Shown in pieces: positions 33,649 through 46,152 of a stretch of DNA of 64,000 bases. The position numbers and the translations under genes are program-made. Position 1 is the stretch's first letter. Each line of letters begins with the position of its first letter. The stretch is from positions 238,068,422-238,132,421 of the forward strand of contig NC_081406.1 of assembly GCF_030272615.1 (NCBI RefSeq), read 5' to 3'. Origin of the DNA: Cryptomeria japonica (taxonomy: Eukaryota > Streptophyta > Pinopsida > Cupressales > Cupressaceae). The notes beneath the pieces were generated by a model. That model searched no databases. It was given only the letters and a program-made list of their open reading frames with translations, and was not told the origin of the DNA.

Positions 33649-35221
33649 TGACGGGAATGGGTATGGGATAGACTAGCCTAGTCTATGCTCCTTGATCCTC
33701 TCTGTGGATCACCAGGTGTTCCAACCACATCCTAGGGTGTCTAGGACTTCCCTTGACTATGGAATCCCCTGACCTTGCCCAATCCACCCACCAACAACCT
33801 GTGATACTTCTCCTAAGGTCATACCTACTCACAAGCATCAAAAACCCTCACATAGGCTAATAAGGGTTTAGCTCCTCCTTCACCTTCTTAGGTCTTAGCA
33901 AGGATAGGATAGGTCTTTGACATGGTTTCCATCCATTCAAGTTCCCCCAAGAGGTTTTAACCTTCCACTTTGTTACTGATCTCACTATTTTGCTTCTTTC
34001 CTACAAAATAGGGCTACAAGGAATGTGCCCAATTAGGCCTCCATTCTAGACTTTTAGGGCTTCCTCTTGAAAATGATGCAAAAACTTGTGAAACTTCCCA
34101 AAAGGGCTGCCAATTATTTGGAAAGGGCTCAAAGATTTCCCTAGTTTTGGGCCTCCAAGTGTTCGTAAATTGCCCTAGGTAAATTTTGGTGTTTTTGAGG
34201 GTTTTTATAAGGGTTTTAAGGCTTGCTTGGGTCATAGTGATGGTTTTCTATCTTTGCCACCTTATATGGATTGATGGAAACTCCCCCTTCTCACCAATGG
34301 TTCTCCACACACCCCTCTACATCTCCTCCAAAGGGTGCCTCCTTGCTTGACCTACCTTGCTCTCATGGACCTCTGCCACCTCAACCCTTCCTAGCCGGGC
34401 ACAGTCCAGTCTCGCCTAGGAGTGGGTCTTTGAAAAGCTTTCCTGCATCTTTAGGGGCCCTGCTTTCTCTGGGATACTGTACAAGGTCTTCACTCCTATT
34501 CCCCATGGTTTCATGGTGTTTCCACAATGGGGATAGGAGTTGTCAAGCCATTACACAAAACAGTCCAAAACTAGACAGTGAAAGAGTAACTTCACAAAAT
34601 AATTACAAAACACACAAAAACCTGCACAAGAACCTAACCTAAGTGCTCAAAATGATAGTAAAAGCACAATACAAGACTCTCAACACCGTTCAGTTTGCAA
34701 AGCAATCCATTATCAACCTGTTAATGCTCCATTTGTGTCGACTGGCAACAAAAACACAGTCACAGTCAAGGTCTTTTCTCTATAATCTGACATCCAACCC
34801 CTCATTTTAGGGTTTGCAATAGTTTATAGTGTCTCTACCTTGGTTGGTGTGCCATGGTTAGGGTTCCTAATGCCAAACTAAGGTTATGACCTATTTGGTG
34901 GGAAAGTTGCATGACAACTTTGAAAAGTTGTCATGCAACTTTTTACAACTTTTGAGCAACTTTCATAATGTTGCTTTTCTTGACTTTTAGGCCTACCTTG
35001 TGCTATCCTATGGACACAACCATGCCACAAGGACCCCAAACACATCAAAAGGAACACGTACCCTCTACTCCACAAGAAAACTCAACCTAGACTTATGGAT
35101 CTAGGACCTAAACAAGACCAATGAGCTCTTGGCTCTTATTACATTTACATGGCTTCTTAAAGAAGCACAATTCCAACAGAAGTCATAGGGAGGAAGACCT
35201 TAGAAGGGTGTTCCTACACCA
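33649..35221 (-). repeat. Element J 3' LTR
   Basis: Minus-strand termini are TGGTGTAGGAACACC (35221) and CCCATTCCCGTCA (33649). A TATA-like CTTATAAAAACC lies near 34202-34213. A perfect 19-bp inverted repeat is at 34903-34942. Confidence 0.92.
34903..34942. repeat. Perfect 19-bp inverted repeat in the J LTR
   Basis: Arms AAAGTTGCATGACAACTTT and its exact complement are separated by GA. The same structure is at 41180-41219 in the other LTR. It could form a hairpin in RNA or be a protein site; its role is unknown. Confidence 0.9.
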
Positions 35222-35236
35222 TACTCCCCCTCTGCA
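35222..35236 (-). promoter_or_regulatory. Element J polypurine tract
   Basis: The minus strand reads GCAGAGGGGGAGTA directly before the LTR start TGGTGTAGG. It is the plus-strand primer. Confidence 0.85.
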
Positions 35237-35241
35237 CAAAA

Positions 35242-38200
35242 TTAAGGAGCTAGGGGAGAGATGAGAGCTGGGTCAATACCAAGTTTCTTGAACCTGCTCT
35301 CTTCAACCCAAGTGGCTTCAGACTCAGACTGACCTGCCCACTTCACCAAGTGTTCCATGTAGACTTGGTGTCTAGTAGTCTTCTTCACCCTTGACTCCAA
35401 GATCTCCTCTGCTATGGGTTGCTTCACTTGAGGTAAGGCATTCACATCCAAGTCCTACAACACCTTGGCTTGATTCTCAGTTTGTCGTGCTATTTCACCT
35501 CTGTATAGTATCAAATCAGCAACATTGAAGACTGGTGATATAGCCAAATCTGAAGGAAGATCCACCTTGTAGGCGTTTTCACCATATTTGGCCAAAATTT
35601 TACAAGTTTCTACCCTCTTCATTTGTAGCTTAGTAGGATTGCCGCTTTGCATTCTAGCTTTGCTTAAATGGACCATCACATAGTCACCCACTTTGAACTG
35701 AACCTCTCTCCTTCTTTCATCCACTTTTGCTTTCAGTTTTTGAGTAGACTCTAGGATGGCTTTCTTGACCTATTCTTGGACTTCCTTGATGGTTTGAGTG
35801 AAGTCCTCTGCTTGCCCACTCTTCATCTCCATGGAACCAAGTTCTCTTAGTTCACACACCCCTCTTGGATGTCTGCCATAGAAAACCTCAAAAGAACTCC
35901 TTCCAGTGGTCCTATTTACACTGTCATTGTAGGCATACTCATCTTGTGGAATAACTAGATCCCATGTCTACCCATACTCCTTGGTTAGACACCTCAATAA
36001 GCTGCCTAACACCCTGTTAATGACTTTAGTTTGACCATCAGTTTGTGGATGGTAAGCTGAGCTGAATGACAAATTAGTCCCTAGTCTCCTCCATAAGGTT
36101 TGCCAAAAATGGCCCATGAACTTGCTATCCCTATCTAAAACAATACTTAATGGGAGTCCATGAATCCTTACAATCTCCTTAAAGAAGAGATGTGCAATAT
36201 AACTAGCATCATGAGTAGTTCTACATGGAATAATGGCTCATTTTAGAAAATTTGTCTACCACCACATAGATGCTATCCATACCTGTCTTTGTCTTGGGGA
36301 GTCCTACCACAAAGTCCATGCTCACACACTCCCAAGGCCTATTTGGGACCGGCAATGGTTGATAGAGGCCTGCATTACTTGATCCTCCTTTTGCCCTTTG
36401 GCACACACCACATTGCTCCACATACCTTTTCACATCCCTTGGCAACCTAGGCTAATAGTAGTACCTCTATACTAGATCCAAAGTTTTATTGACTCCAAAG
36501 TGTCCACTTAGACTACCATTGTGTTTCTCTTGTATGAGATTTTCTCTCATGGATCCTCTAGGTACACATAACTGATTGCCTTTGAACAAGAGACCATTTT
36601 GAAGAGTGTAATCTGCATACTCACCATGAAAATGATTCTCAAACTCCTTGCAGACCTTGTAGGCTGATGAGAAGTCCTCATCTTCTTCATAGAGTTCCTT
36701 GAAACCTTCTATCCCTATGCTCTACAATTGTAGTTGTTGGACAGTCAACAATTTCTAGCTTAAAGCATCTGCCACCTTGTTAAGCTACCCCTTTTTATGC
36801 TTGATGGTAAAGGTAAAGGATTGGAGGTACTCCATCCACTTCAAATGTCTATAACTAAGCTTCTCTTGAGTGTTGATGTAACTCAAAGCCTAGTTGTCTG
36901 TGAACACCACAAATTCCTTTGGGAGTAGGTAATGCCTCCACTTCTTGAGAGACTGAACTAGTGCATACAACTCTAGATCATATGCAGAATACCTCTTCTT
37001 TGCCTTATTAAGCTTCTCACTGAAAAATGCCACAGGCCTTCCCTCTTGGCTCAATACACCCCCTACTGCAATGCCACTTGCATCACACTCCAATGTGAAT
37101 AGTTTGTCAAAAGTTGGTAAGAGTAGGATGGGTTTTGTGGCTACTTCTTGCTTCAATAATTGGAATGCTTTATTAGCTTGATCAGTCCATTTGAACTTAG
37201 TTTTAAGGCCCCCTTTTATGGTGTCAAGTACTGGTGCACATATGCCATTGAAGTTCCTCACAAACTTTCTATAGAATTGGGATAAACCATGGAAACTCCT
37301 AACTTCAGTCCCTATTTTAGGGGCAGGCCAATTCAAGATTGCCTCCACTTTGCTTGGATCCATCTTCAAGGTTCCCTTAGACACCACAAACCCTAGGTAG
37401 ACTAGCTCTTGCTTCAAAAAGTCACACCTCTCTAAGTTGATTGCCAACTTCTCTTCATGCAACCTCTCTAGGACTAACCTCAAATGTTCAAGGTGCTCCT
37501 CTTTGGTTCTGCTATAGATGAGTATGTCATCTAAGTATACTACCACAAACCTGCCTGTGAAGTCCTTCAACACCTCATTCATCAACCTCATGAAGGTGCT
37601 TGGGGCATTGGTAAGTCCAAATGGCATCACAAGCCATTCATACAACCCTTTTGTGGTCTTAAAAGCGGTCTTCCACTCATCACCCTCCTTAATTCTAATA
37701 TGATGATAACCACTTTTAAGATCGAACTTGGTAAAATACATGGAACCTCCTAAACAGTCCATCAAATCCTCTATCCTAGGTATAGGGAATCTGTACCTTA
37801 TGGTGATCCTATTGATTGCCCTTGAATCAGTACAAAGTCTCCACTTGCCTCCCTTCTTGGTTGCTAGTACTACTGGGACTACACATGGGCTGATGCTCTT
37901 CTTGACCAGTCCATGATCCAACAACTTCTGCACTTGCCTTGCCACCTCCTTATTTTGGTTAGGTGTGAGCTTATATGCTACTTTATTGGGCAGGGATGCA
38001 CTGGGTACAAATTCTATTTGATGGCTAATATACCTTCTTGGTGGGAGTGTTGCAAGTGCTCCATCACTCACTATGTCTTCATACTCTTGCAACATTTGTT
38101 TTACCTCCTTAGGTACCTCTGTCTACAAATTATCTTCCTCCTCCTTTGGCTTCACAAAGATGGCACATCCCACTGTCTCCTCTTCATGTAGCAGGTGTAA

Positions 38201-39877
38201 GAACTCTTTACCAGTATTAAGTAAGACACTAGGTGTTCTTGAGGTTCCCTCATCACTCTCTGTCAGAGACTGAATCTTAAAGGTTTTTCTATCCTTCTTG
38301 AAGGAAATGGAGTTCTCTTCTCCATCATAGATCATCTTCTTATCAAATTGCTAGGGTCTACCTAGCAGAAGATGACAAGCATCCATGGGTAACACATCAC
38401 AAAGGATCTTGTCCTTGTATCCTCCAATAGAGAACTCTACCCAAGTCTGTTCATTGACAAGCACACTTTGTCCTTGATTCAACCATGTCACCTTGTAAGG
38501 GCTAGTGTGGGGTATCTTTGTAAGTTTCAACTTCTTGGCTGCTTCATCTGATATGATATTATCAATTGACCCTGAATCAACTATCACCTTGCAAACTTTA
38601 CCAAAGATTTTACATCTCACCCTAAACAATGCTCTCCTATGCTTAGGTTCATCCTTAACCGGTTGTCCTATCAAGACTCTATTGAACATCAGATTCTCTC
38701 TAATCTCTGATTCAATATGGTCCACCTCAGGTGTTTTGCTACTTGATGTGTCTTCATGGGCATATGCGACCCTCTTTCCACTATTTGATGAGGTAGGCTT
38801 GTCAAGGCATCTATAGGCCGGGTGTCCCAATTGACCACAGTTGTAGCATTTCATGGTTGCAAAGTAGGAATTACCCCTGCCAGTACCTTTGCCCCTATTT
38901 GGTCCCCCTTGTGCACCTCTTCGTCTAGATTAGCCTCCTCTGGGATGGGTTTCACTGCTATGTTCAGTCAACTTGGACTCTCCTTGATTCCTTTGCTCAT
39001 TTGCCTTGCTTTGGTAACCACCTCGATGACTCATTTGGTCTTTACCTCTGCCTCTACCCCTGTTGTTGGAGTCTCCCTTCCTTTTGTTCCTCTCTTCCAC
39101 CTTGGCAACAAGCTGATGACACTTTTGGATAGTGGTAGGAGTCCATAGGCTTATCTCCTCTTGAATGTTCCACTTTAGGCCACTTAGATACCTAGCCACC
39201 TTGATAGATTCCTCTTCTTGGACTTTGGATATAAGACCAAGCTTTTGAAACTCCTCTGTGTAGGAGGTTACATTAAGGTCTTTCTGCTTCAATCCCTGTC
39301 TCTTCTTATGAAGTTGGACTTCATAATCCTCTGGCAAGTAGTTCTCCTTGATCTTACTCACCATGGCCTTCCAGTTTGCAATAGGTAGCTTTCCCATGCT
39401 AACTCTCTCTTCTTGCAAGTACTTCCACCATGTCAAGGCTACTCCCCTTAGTCTTGATTTGGCAACCTTAACCTTTTGAGCTTCTGTCACACCTTCACAC
39501 TCAAAGTGGTTCTCCATACCCTCAATCCATTGCATGACAATGTCAATGTCCATCCTTCCACTAAAATGTGGCAATCCTTCAAAAGCTTTTGTATTCAAAG
39601 CCTTAATGGCCTTTACAAAAGGTTCTTTATTGATTAAGGGGTCTAGTTCAGGTATGATTTCATCAAGATCAATAGCTTTCTTGCCTCTATCACTAGTTTC
39701 CGCACCCCAGAGTTCTTGTGCTCTTTGATCAACCACTTCTTGCAGCTTGTTCCTTATCTCACTCATGGCATCTTCAAGGAGTCTATTTTTCTCCTTTTGC
39801 TCTTCTACCTCCCTAGCTAGTTCTGCATTAGTGACCATTATGTTCTCCCCTACTGATTCACCAGAATATAGAGACAT
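35242..39877 (-). pseudogene. Element J gag-pol polyprotein (gag, protease, RT, RNase H, integrase, chromodomain-like end)
   Basis: ATG at 39877 (MSLYSGESVG), final TAA at 35242. Gag: FEGLPHFSGRMD, LTWWKYL, then zinc knuckle CYNCGQLGHPAYRC (about 38850). Protease: VIVDSGSIDNIIS. RT: LRWLCTDSR-like KWRLCTDSRAIN, FTKFDLKSGYHHI, MPFGLTNAPSTFMRLMN and catalytic VVYLDDILIYS. RNase H: ECDASGIAVGGVL, ELYALVQSLKKWRHYL, FTDN. Integrase: H...H...C...C (HGSLSGHFG with CGVCQRAKG), MDFVVGLP, then DRDSKFMG and YHPQTDGQT after a frameshift near 36235. The end has a GPY/F-like segment (VGDYVMVHLSK, AYKVDLP) and a chromodomain-like stretch (EEILESR, LVKWAGQSESEATWV). Eleven of twelve premature stops are TAG. 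Confidence 0.93.
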
Positions 39878-39902
39878 ACACGGTCCTCCAAATCTTTAAC
39901 TT

Positions 39903-39917
39903 GCTCTGATACCAATC
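39903..39917 (-). promoter_or_regulatory. Element J primer binding site
   Basis: The minus strand reads GATTGGTATCAGAGC directly after the 5' LTR, an exact match to the initiator Met-tRNA primer site TGGTATCAGAGC. Confidence 0.9.
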
Positions 39918-41497
39918 TGATGGGAATGGGTATGGGATAGACTAGCCTAGTCTATGCTCCTTGATCCTCTTCTTGGATCACCAGGTGTTCCAACCACACC
40001 CTAGGGTCTCTAGGACTTCCCTTGACTATGGAATCCCCTGACATTGCCCAATCCACCCACCAACAACCTGTGATACTTCTCCTAAGGTCACACCTACTCA
40101 CAAGCATAAAGAACCCTCACATAGGCTAATAAGGGTTTAGCTCCTCCTTCACCTTCTTAGGTCCTAGCAAGGATAGGATAGGTCTTTAACATGGTTTTCC
40201 ATCCATTCAAGTGCCCCCAAGAGGTTTTAACCTTCCACTTTGTTACCGATCTCACTATTTTGCTTCTTTCCTACAAAATAGGGCTACAAGGAATGTGCCC
40301 AATTAGGCCTCCATTCTGGAATTTTAGGGCTTCCTCTTGCAAATGATGCACAAACTTGTGAAACTTCCCAAAAGGGCTACCAATCATTTGGCAAGGGCTC
40401 AAATATTTTCATGGTTTTGGGCCTCCAAGTGTCCGTACACTACCCTAGGTGAATTTTGGGGTTTTTGAGGGTTTTTATAAGGGTTTTAAGGCCTGCCTGG
40501 GTCATAGTGATGGTTTGCTGTCTTTGCCACCTTATCTAGATTGATGAAAGCTCCTCCTTCTCACCAATGGTGCTCCACATAGCCCTCTACAACTCCTCCA
40601 AAGGCTGCCTCCTTTCTTGACCTACCTTGCTCTCATGGACCTCTGCCACCTCAACCCTTCCTAGCCGGGCGCAGTCCAGTCTCGCCTAGGAGTGGGTCTT
40701 TGAAAAGATTTCCTGCATCTTCAGGGGCCCTGCTTGATCTGGGATATTGTACAAGGTCTTCACTCCTATTCCCCATGGTTTCATGGTGTTTCCACAATGG
40801 GGATAGGAGTTGTTAGTCCATTACACAAAACAGTCCAAAACTAGACAGTGAAAGAGTAACTTCACAAAATAATTACAAAACACACAAAAACCTACACAAG
40901 AACCTAACCTAAGTGCTCAAAATGATAGTAAAAACACAATACAAGACTCTCAACACCATTCAGTTTGCAAAACAATCTATTATCAACCTATTAATGCTCC
41001 ATTTTTGCCGACTAGCAACAAAAACACAGTCACAGTCAAGGTCTTTTCTCTTGGCCGTACAATCTAACATCCAACCCCTCATTTTAGGGTTTGCAATAGT
41101 TTATAGTGTCTCTGCCTTGGTTGGTGTGCCATGGTTAGGGTTCCTAACACCAAACTAAGGTTATGACCTATTTGGTGGGAAAGTTGCATGACAACTTTGA
41201 AAAGTTGTCATGCAACTTTTTACAACTTTTGAGCAACTTTCACAATGTTGCTTTTCTTGACTTTTAGGCCTACCTTGGGCTATCCTATGGACATAACCAT
41301 GCCACAAGGACCCCAAACACATCAAAGGAACACATACCCTCTACTCCATAAGAAAACTCAACCTAGACTTATGGACCTAGGACCTAAACAAGACCAATGA
41401 GCTCTTGGCTCTTATTACATTTACATGGCTTCTTAAAGATGCAAAATTCCAACAAAAGTCATAGGGAGGAAGACCTTAGAAGGGTGCTCCTACACCA
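39918..41497 (-). repeat. Element J 5' LTR
   Basis: Direct repeat of 33649-35221 with a few short indels. TATA-like TTTTTATAAG near 40471, inverted repeat at 41180-41219. Followed by TSD CACCT at 41498-41502. Confidence 0.92.
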
Positions 41498-41502
41498 CAC
41501 CT

Positions 41503-43566
41503 GTTTAGTGATAGTAGAGAGATAAACTTTTTCAACTAATATTTATTCCATTAAGTGCTCACCTCTTTCTGGTTTCGTACTGCCTTGTTGCAACCTTCTC
41601 CAGATCGATTGCCTCTGAACCAATGGCTTTGACAAGAGTGCCCAATTGATCGATGATATGTGCATTCTCATCAACAACAATATCAAGAATTAGATCAGAG
41701 AAGATTATCTTTGCAGTATTAAGAATTATTGCCTTCTTTTTCTTTTCTTTAAGTTTGGGCTTTTGCAGCTTGAATTATCAAGTTCTCTGAAACTTTTATT
41801 AACCGTTTGGGGGTCATCTTCTTGATATCAATTAATGAGTCTTTCTCTTCTTCCTTCTCTATTTCTTCTTCTTCTTCTTCATCTTCTACCTCAGAGCTAG
41901 TTGAGATGGGGAGTTTAGCTTTCTTTTTCTCAATTTCCTTTTCTAAAGCTAACTTCCTCTTTACCGGAGGAGTGTCCACCACTATTTTCTGACCACCTTC
42001 AGGTTGACCAGATGAAGAATCTTCTATCTTTTTCTCTTGTTCCGGTTCCTTGGTCTCCCTTGGACTAATACTGGTTGTTCCTATTTCCTTCAACTCTTCA
42101 TTCTTTTTTTAATCCTTATTTTCTTGTTCCTTATCCTCCATTTCATCAATAGATGGCATTGATGAGTCTATCATCTTGGGGTTTTTGTCCTCTGTACCTT
42201 TTTTAGGCAACTGAGGTTCGTTGCCGGTAGAATGTGTTGTGGAAATATTTATTGTCACCGGATGCCTTTGAGGTTTTTCCTCATAAGGAATGTCCTCAAT
42301 TGTAACTTCATCATCTCCAAGATGCTTGGTTTGATCAGTTCCCTTTATCGGTGTATCATCAATATCAATGGTTTCAACAATTGATTTTTTCTCAACCAGT
42401 GGCTCTACATCCTTTGTCAGATTAACAATATCTAACACAACATCACCTATGATATCTTCAAGTGAAAATTAATCAAACCCATTAGTGGTGTCCTTGTCTT
42501 TTCCTTTTCCTTTTCCTTTTTGCTTTTCTTGAGTAGTTGTTTCTTGTCCTTGTTTTACTTCTTTTTCTATTTCCTCCTCAACTTCCTTTTGCTGGCTCAA
42601 AATTGTTTTCCACATGTCAACGCCCTCATCATGCCACCTTGAATGTCTCCTATGGCCACTCTCCCTGTTCTGTTCCTTATTTTGAAATGTTGTATACATG
42701 CTTCAACCACTAAAGTTGCTTGATTATAGTCCAATTCATGTTGCACTTCCATGAGTGCCTTTATTATGTGTTATTTTTCAATTGCCAAGGCAATTTTCCA
42801 TCTCCCTTCAATGAGATTTTATAAATCTGATGAAATTAATCCATGTAGTTCACTGGGGGTTCTACCAAAATTATGTAGGTTCCAGATGAGTACATCTTCA
42901 ATTTTTCTTTTTTCTTCTTCATTGCAGAGAGGATACTTTCTCCCAACACCAGCTAAACCTCCATACTCTTTGATCCCATGAACCAATTCATCAACAGTTG
43001 GAGCTACATTTCTACCACTTCTTCTGATATCTTTAATTACCACATCAGATTGGGTGTTAGAGTTATCATCCTCCTTTTCATTTTTCTTGGGCTTCATCTT
43101 AGCCTTTGTCTCAATTGACTTTTAACTCTTTTTCTTTCTTGCATATGTGACTCCTACTAGTCTACTTCTATCTTGGGAATATGTAGGAGTATCTGAGTCC
43201 TTTTCTTTCATATATGTTGCCCGTTTGCTGGATGCAATACCCTTCGATCTAGTCTTGGACATTTTCTTCTTTTCATCTGTTTCTCTTCATTTTTTCTTGA
43301 TTTTGCCCCTATTTGCTCACTTGTACCGGTGGAAGCAGTGGCACCAGATGCTTCACTTCCATATTTCTTGTCTAAGGTGTGAGTCATTTTCCTAACTTTC
43401 TTTTGAATGATAGGCTCTTTGAGTTCCTTCTTAATTTTGGAGCTTGCCTTCTCATAAGTTCCAAATCTCTTATCTTTTTTGTCTATTGGTTTAGACAGTA
43501 ACATGTTTACATATATTTTGGCAATGTCTACCCCGATCTCATAACCCATAGCTGGTACCCAAAAAG
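41503..43566 (-). pseudogene. Element I ORF2, central part
   Basis: Starts at the C insertion site with FWVPAMGYEIGVDIAKIY, matching the MEAV/MGYE motif region of A, B, C and D. Then comes a Lys/Glu-rich variable region with KKVRKMTHTLDKKYGSE, VIKDIRRSGRNVAPTVDEL, a Gly/Lys run and an acidic EVEDEEEEEEIEKEEE stretch, ending near LEKVATRQYE. Several frameshifts and stops. It continues across J at 33648. Confidence 0.6.
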
Positions 43567-43710
43567 TGGTGGGATCTAATAACACTGAGAGGGGGGTTGA
43601 ATCAATGTTCTATTGGTATGATAATATTTTATCCTTTTATACCATACACATACAAACCGGTAAACAAATGCATATAACAAGAAGAAAATAAACCATCCAC
43701 ATAAATGAAC
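43567..43710 (-). repeat. Element C 3' LTR, terminal piece left of B
   Basis: Starts TGGTGGGATC and carries GGGGGGTTGAATCAATGTTCTA, matching the 5' LTR of C from 57035 onward. It ends with TGAAC (43706-43710), the TSD of element B. Confidence 0.85.
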
Positions 43711-44827
43711 TATTGGCACTTTGATGATGTTTTGATTGTCATTGATGGACACACACTTTCTTGTTGTATGAGTTATGCTCAACCGGTAATTGTTCCAGCT
43801 GGTATTATGTATTATAGTCTTTAGACTATCAGTGTTTTGCAGAAGATGTTTACCGATTACAAATTGACTGAAGACCCAAGCGGTATGAAGACCTCAAGTG
43901 GTACGAAGGAACAAAGCAGTAGTTAACATTTTCCAGTCTTCATTTATGATAACCAGTAATCAGTATATTGTATGAACTGGTATTACTCTATGATGAATTA
44001 TCAGCCGGTATTTCTGCGATGAGTTATCATCCACCGATACTTTGGCAGTGTTTTTGTGTCGTGTTACCAAATGTGTCTAGATGCACTAAACCTAGGAACT
44101 TGTAGTTCAATCATATTGGACCGACATGAAATCAGTTTCCTTTATAAGGACATCATGTGTAGGGTTTGTATATGTGAGAGATGTATGATGTATGAGAAGG
44201 TTATGTATGATCTTTGCAGAGAAGATTAGGTCTATGTGAAGAGTTAGAGTGTGGAGATATTGAAGACTGAAGTAATGCTGAAATGCATTAACAATGAGCT
44301 ATCAAGGATCTAACCAAGCATACTGTGCTAGTATCTAGATCACTCACTTGTTGATTACTCACATCTTTGACAAGTTTGAAACCCTTAACCGGGTAGGCCC
44401 AACAAAGCCTTTGTAAATCCTCTAACACGGTGGTTCACAACTATGGATCTGAAATCCTTTAACAAGGTAGTCTTTAACAGGACTTATCTCCTAACAAAGA
44501 TCTATATTCCTAACAGGATCTATTCTGGTGAAGAACATTGTATGACCTTAACCAATCTGACCTTAACCGGTTTGGTTTCTATTTTGTAGATAGTTACTTG
44601 TAAGTTTCTGCTCACCATGGTTTTTCCCATTTGGGTTTCCACGTGAAATATCTTGTGTTATGGTGATTGTGCTCTTGTAGGTGAATGCTTTGTTTTCTAT
44701 TTGGTTTGCATTTATCTTAACCAGTTTATTAGTGAATCTGTTACATCGGTTAACTACTAAATTGTTTAAGAGTTTGTTTATAGTATTTTTTGGTATTCTA
44801 ATTCACCCCCCCTCTTAGTATTCATCA
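43711..44827 (+). repeat. Element B 5' LTR
   Basis: Begins TATTGGCACTTTGATG and ends TTAGTATTCATCA after a C-rich run (ATTCACCCCCCC). TATA-like TTTATAAGG at 44141. Several ACCGGT motifs. Identity with the 3' LTR is about 94 percent in the parts compared. Confidence 0.9.
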
Positions 44828-44828
44828 A

Positions 44829-44842
44829 TTGGTATCAAAGCC
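44829..44842 (+). promoter_or_regulatory. Element B primer binding site
   Basis: TTGGTATCAAAGCC follows the LTR by one base. It is the same Met-tRNA variant as in Copia element G. Confidence 0.85.
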
Positions 44843-44877
44843 AACCTTTCTATAAGTCTAACCACTTGGAAGGAGAT

Positions 44878-46152
44878 ATGGGGGAATACACTATGAGGGA
44901 ACTTACTCATTGTCTCACTCAGACTGAGAGAGCCTATGATGAACTCAAAGTCAAGTACAAAGCCTCTTTGGCCAAGAGAAGAGAGCATGCTGAGAAACTA
45001 ATGGAACTTACTGAAAATAGCTCTTCTGATGAAGCTGACATGGATGCCCTAGTTGAAGAAGTTGAAAAACTGAATGAATCTAAAGGCAACCTAAGAAAGG
45101 AGTTGGAAGGACTGACTATCAGAATGTGTCAAGAGCTTGAGAACTGAAAGAAAGCTGAAGATTTGGTAAAAGACAAATATCATGAGATCTCCAAGCTAAA
45201 GTAAGAAATCAGTGCCCTTACCGCTCATCTCCAAGAGAGTAAAGTGGAAAAAGAAGAAATGCAAGGTGAACTAAACATGGCTATCTCTGAGAATGCAAAC
45301 TTGAAGGAATCCAATGCTTCTATTTCCAAGGAACTTACTGAGTCAAAGGAGATACTTGCCAAATTCAATCAGAGTACTGCTAAGCTAGAGCAAAAGCTTG
45401 AATCTGCAAAATCGGTAAAGAATACCACTGGCCTTGGTTTCTTTGGGTATGAGGAAGGTGAGACCTCTGGAAAAAAAATTGAAGCATCAAAGAAGCAACC
45501 GACATCCAAGGATAAAGGTAAGCAAAAATTTAAACCTGTTTGCTTTAATTGTCTCAAAGAAGGACATACTGCTAATGTGTGTAGAAGCAAGGCCTACAAC
45601 AATTTCCCTTATTTTCTAAACAATAAACCTAGATCCAATAGATTTAATGGAAACTGTTATGCATGCAACAAGTTTGGGCACAGAGAATTTGAATGCAGGT
45701 CTATTTTACATAACACTGGGAGACATCCTCCAAGGACTCAAGGAGTTATCCCATAACCTTTTGTGAAGCAGAATCCCAACCGGTACAATACCTATGACCA
45801 TCGGTCAGGTGGCTATCAAGTGGCAACTAGATGAAGAGCAACCTGTTTGATCTGTCATGGTAGCGGTCACACTGCTGCAACATGCTGAAGGAAGAATGGT
45901 AGTATGAATAATGGACCATGTAGAACACCTGGAATGGTATGATATCATTACAACAAACTAGGACACACTACCAAAACCTGCAGAATGAGAAAGAACCTAT
46001 CGTATGATATACCGATCACTCTTGAAGGGAAGATTGATGTTGAAACCATTCAAGTGGGAATGAATAAAACTTGGAAAAAGAAACCTGAAGAAGTGTCACA
46101 GGATGAACTGGTTTCTGCACGTAGTGTGGAAGTCTCTGAACCGGTAAACTAA
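44878..46152 (+). pseudogene. Element B ORF1: coiled-coil zinc-knuckle Gag-like protein
   Basis: ATG at 44878 (MGEYTMRELTHCL). The N-terminal half is coiled-coil (ELKVKYKASLAKRREHAEKL and further Leu/Lys/Glu heptads). The linker is GLGFFGYEEGETSG. Then come the zinc knuckles CFNCLKEGHTANVC (about 45540), CYACNKFGHREFEC (about 45657) and CLICHGSGHTAATC (about 45850), plus a degenerate fourth, YNKLGHTTKTC. TGA near 45145, TAA near 45202, TAA near 45756 and others break it. It ends at TAA 46150-46152. It likely packages element RNA. Confidence 0.75.

Larger units (their letters stand above)
33649..41497 (-). mobile_element. Element J: complete Ty3 (gypsy) chromovirus-like retrotransposon
   Basis: LTRs of 1573 and 1580 bp, TSD CACCT at 33644-33648 and 41498-41502, Met-tRNA primer site, polypurine tract, and a gag-pol with RT before integrase (the Ty3 order) ending in a chromodomain-like segment. 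The frame holds from gag to integrase, with one shift of one base near 36235 and about a dozen stops. LTR identity is about 95 percent in compared stretches. It is inserted in ORF2 of element I. Confidence 0.95.
32669..43566 (-). mobile_element. Element I: A-like pol-less element, fragmented by G, J and C
   Basis: Remaining pieces on the minus strand: LTR part 32669-32957, polypurine tract 32958-32970, ORF2 C-terminus about 33000-33648, ORF2 middle 41503-43566. The two ORF2 pieces are separated by element J with an exact TSD. The N-terminal half of ORF2 and all of ORF1 lie beyond element C or outside the window. G occupies the other LTR side. It is the oldest layer of this cluster by nesting. 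Confidence 0.7.
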
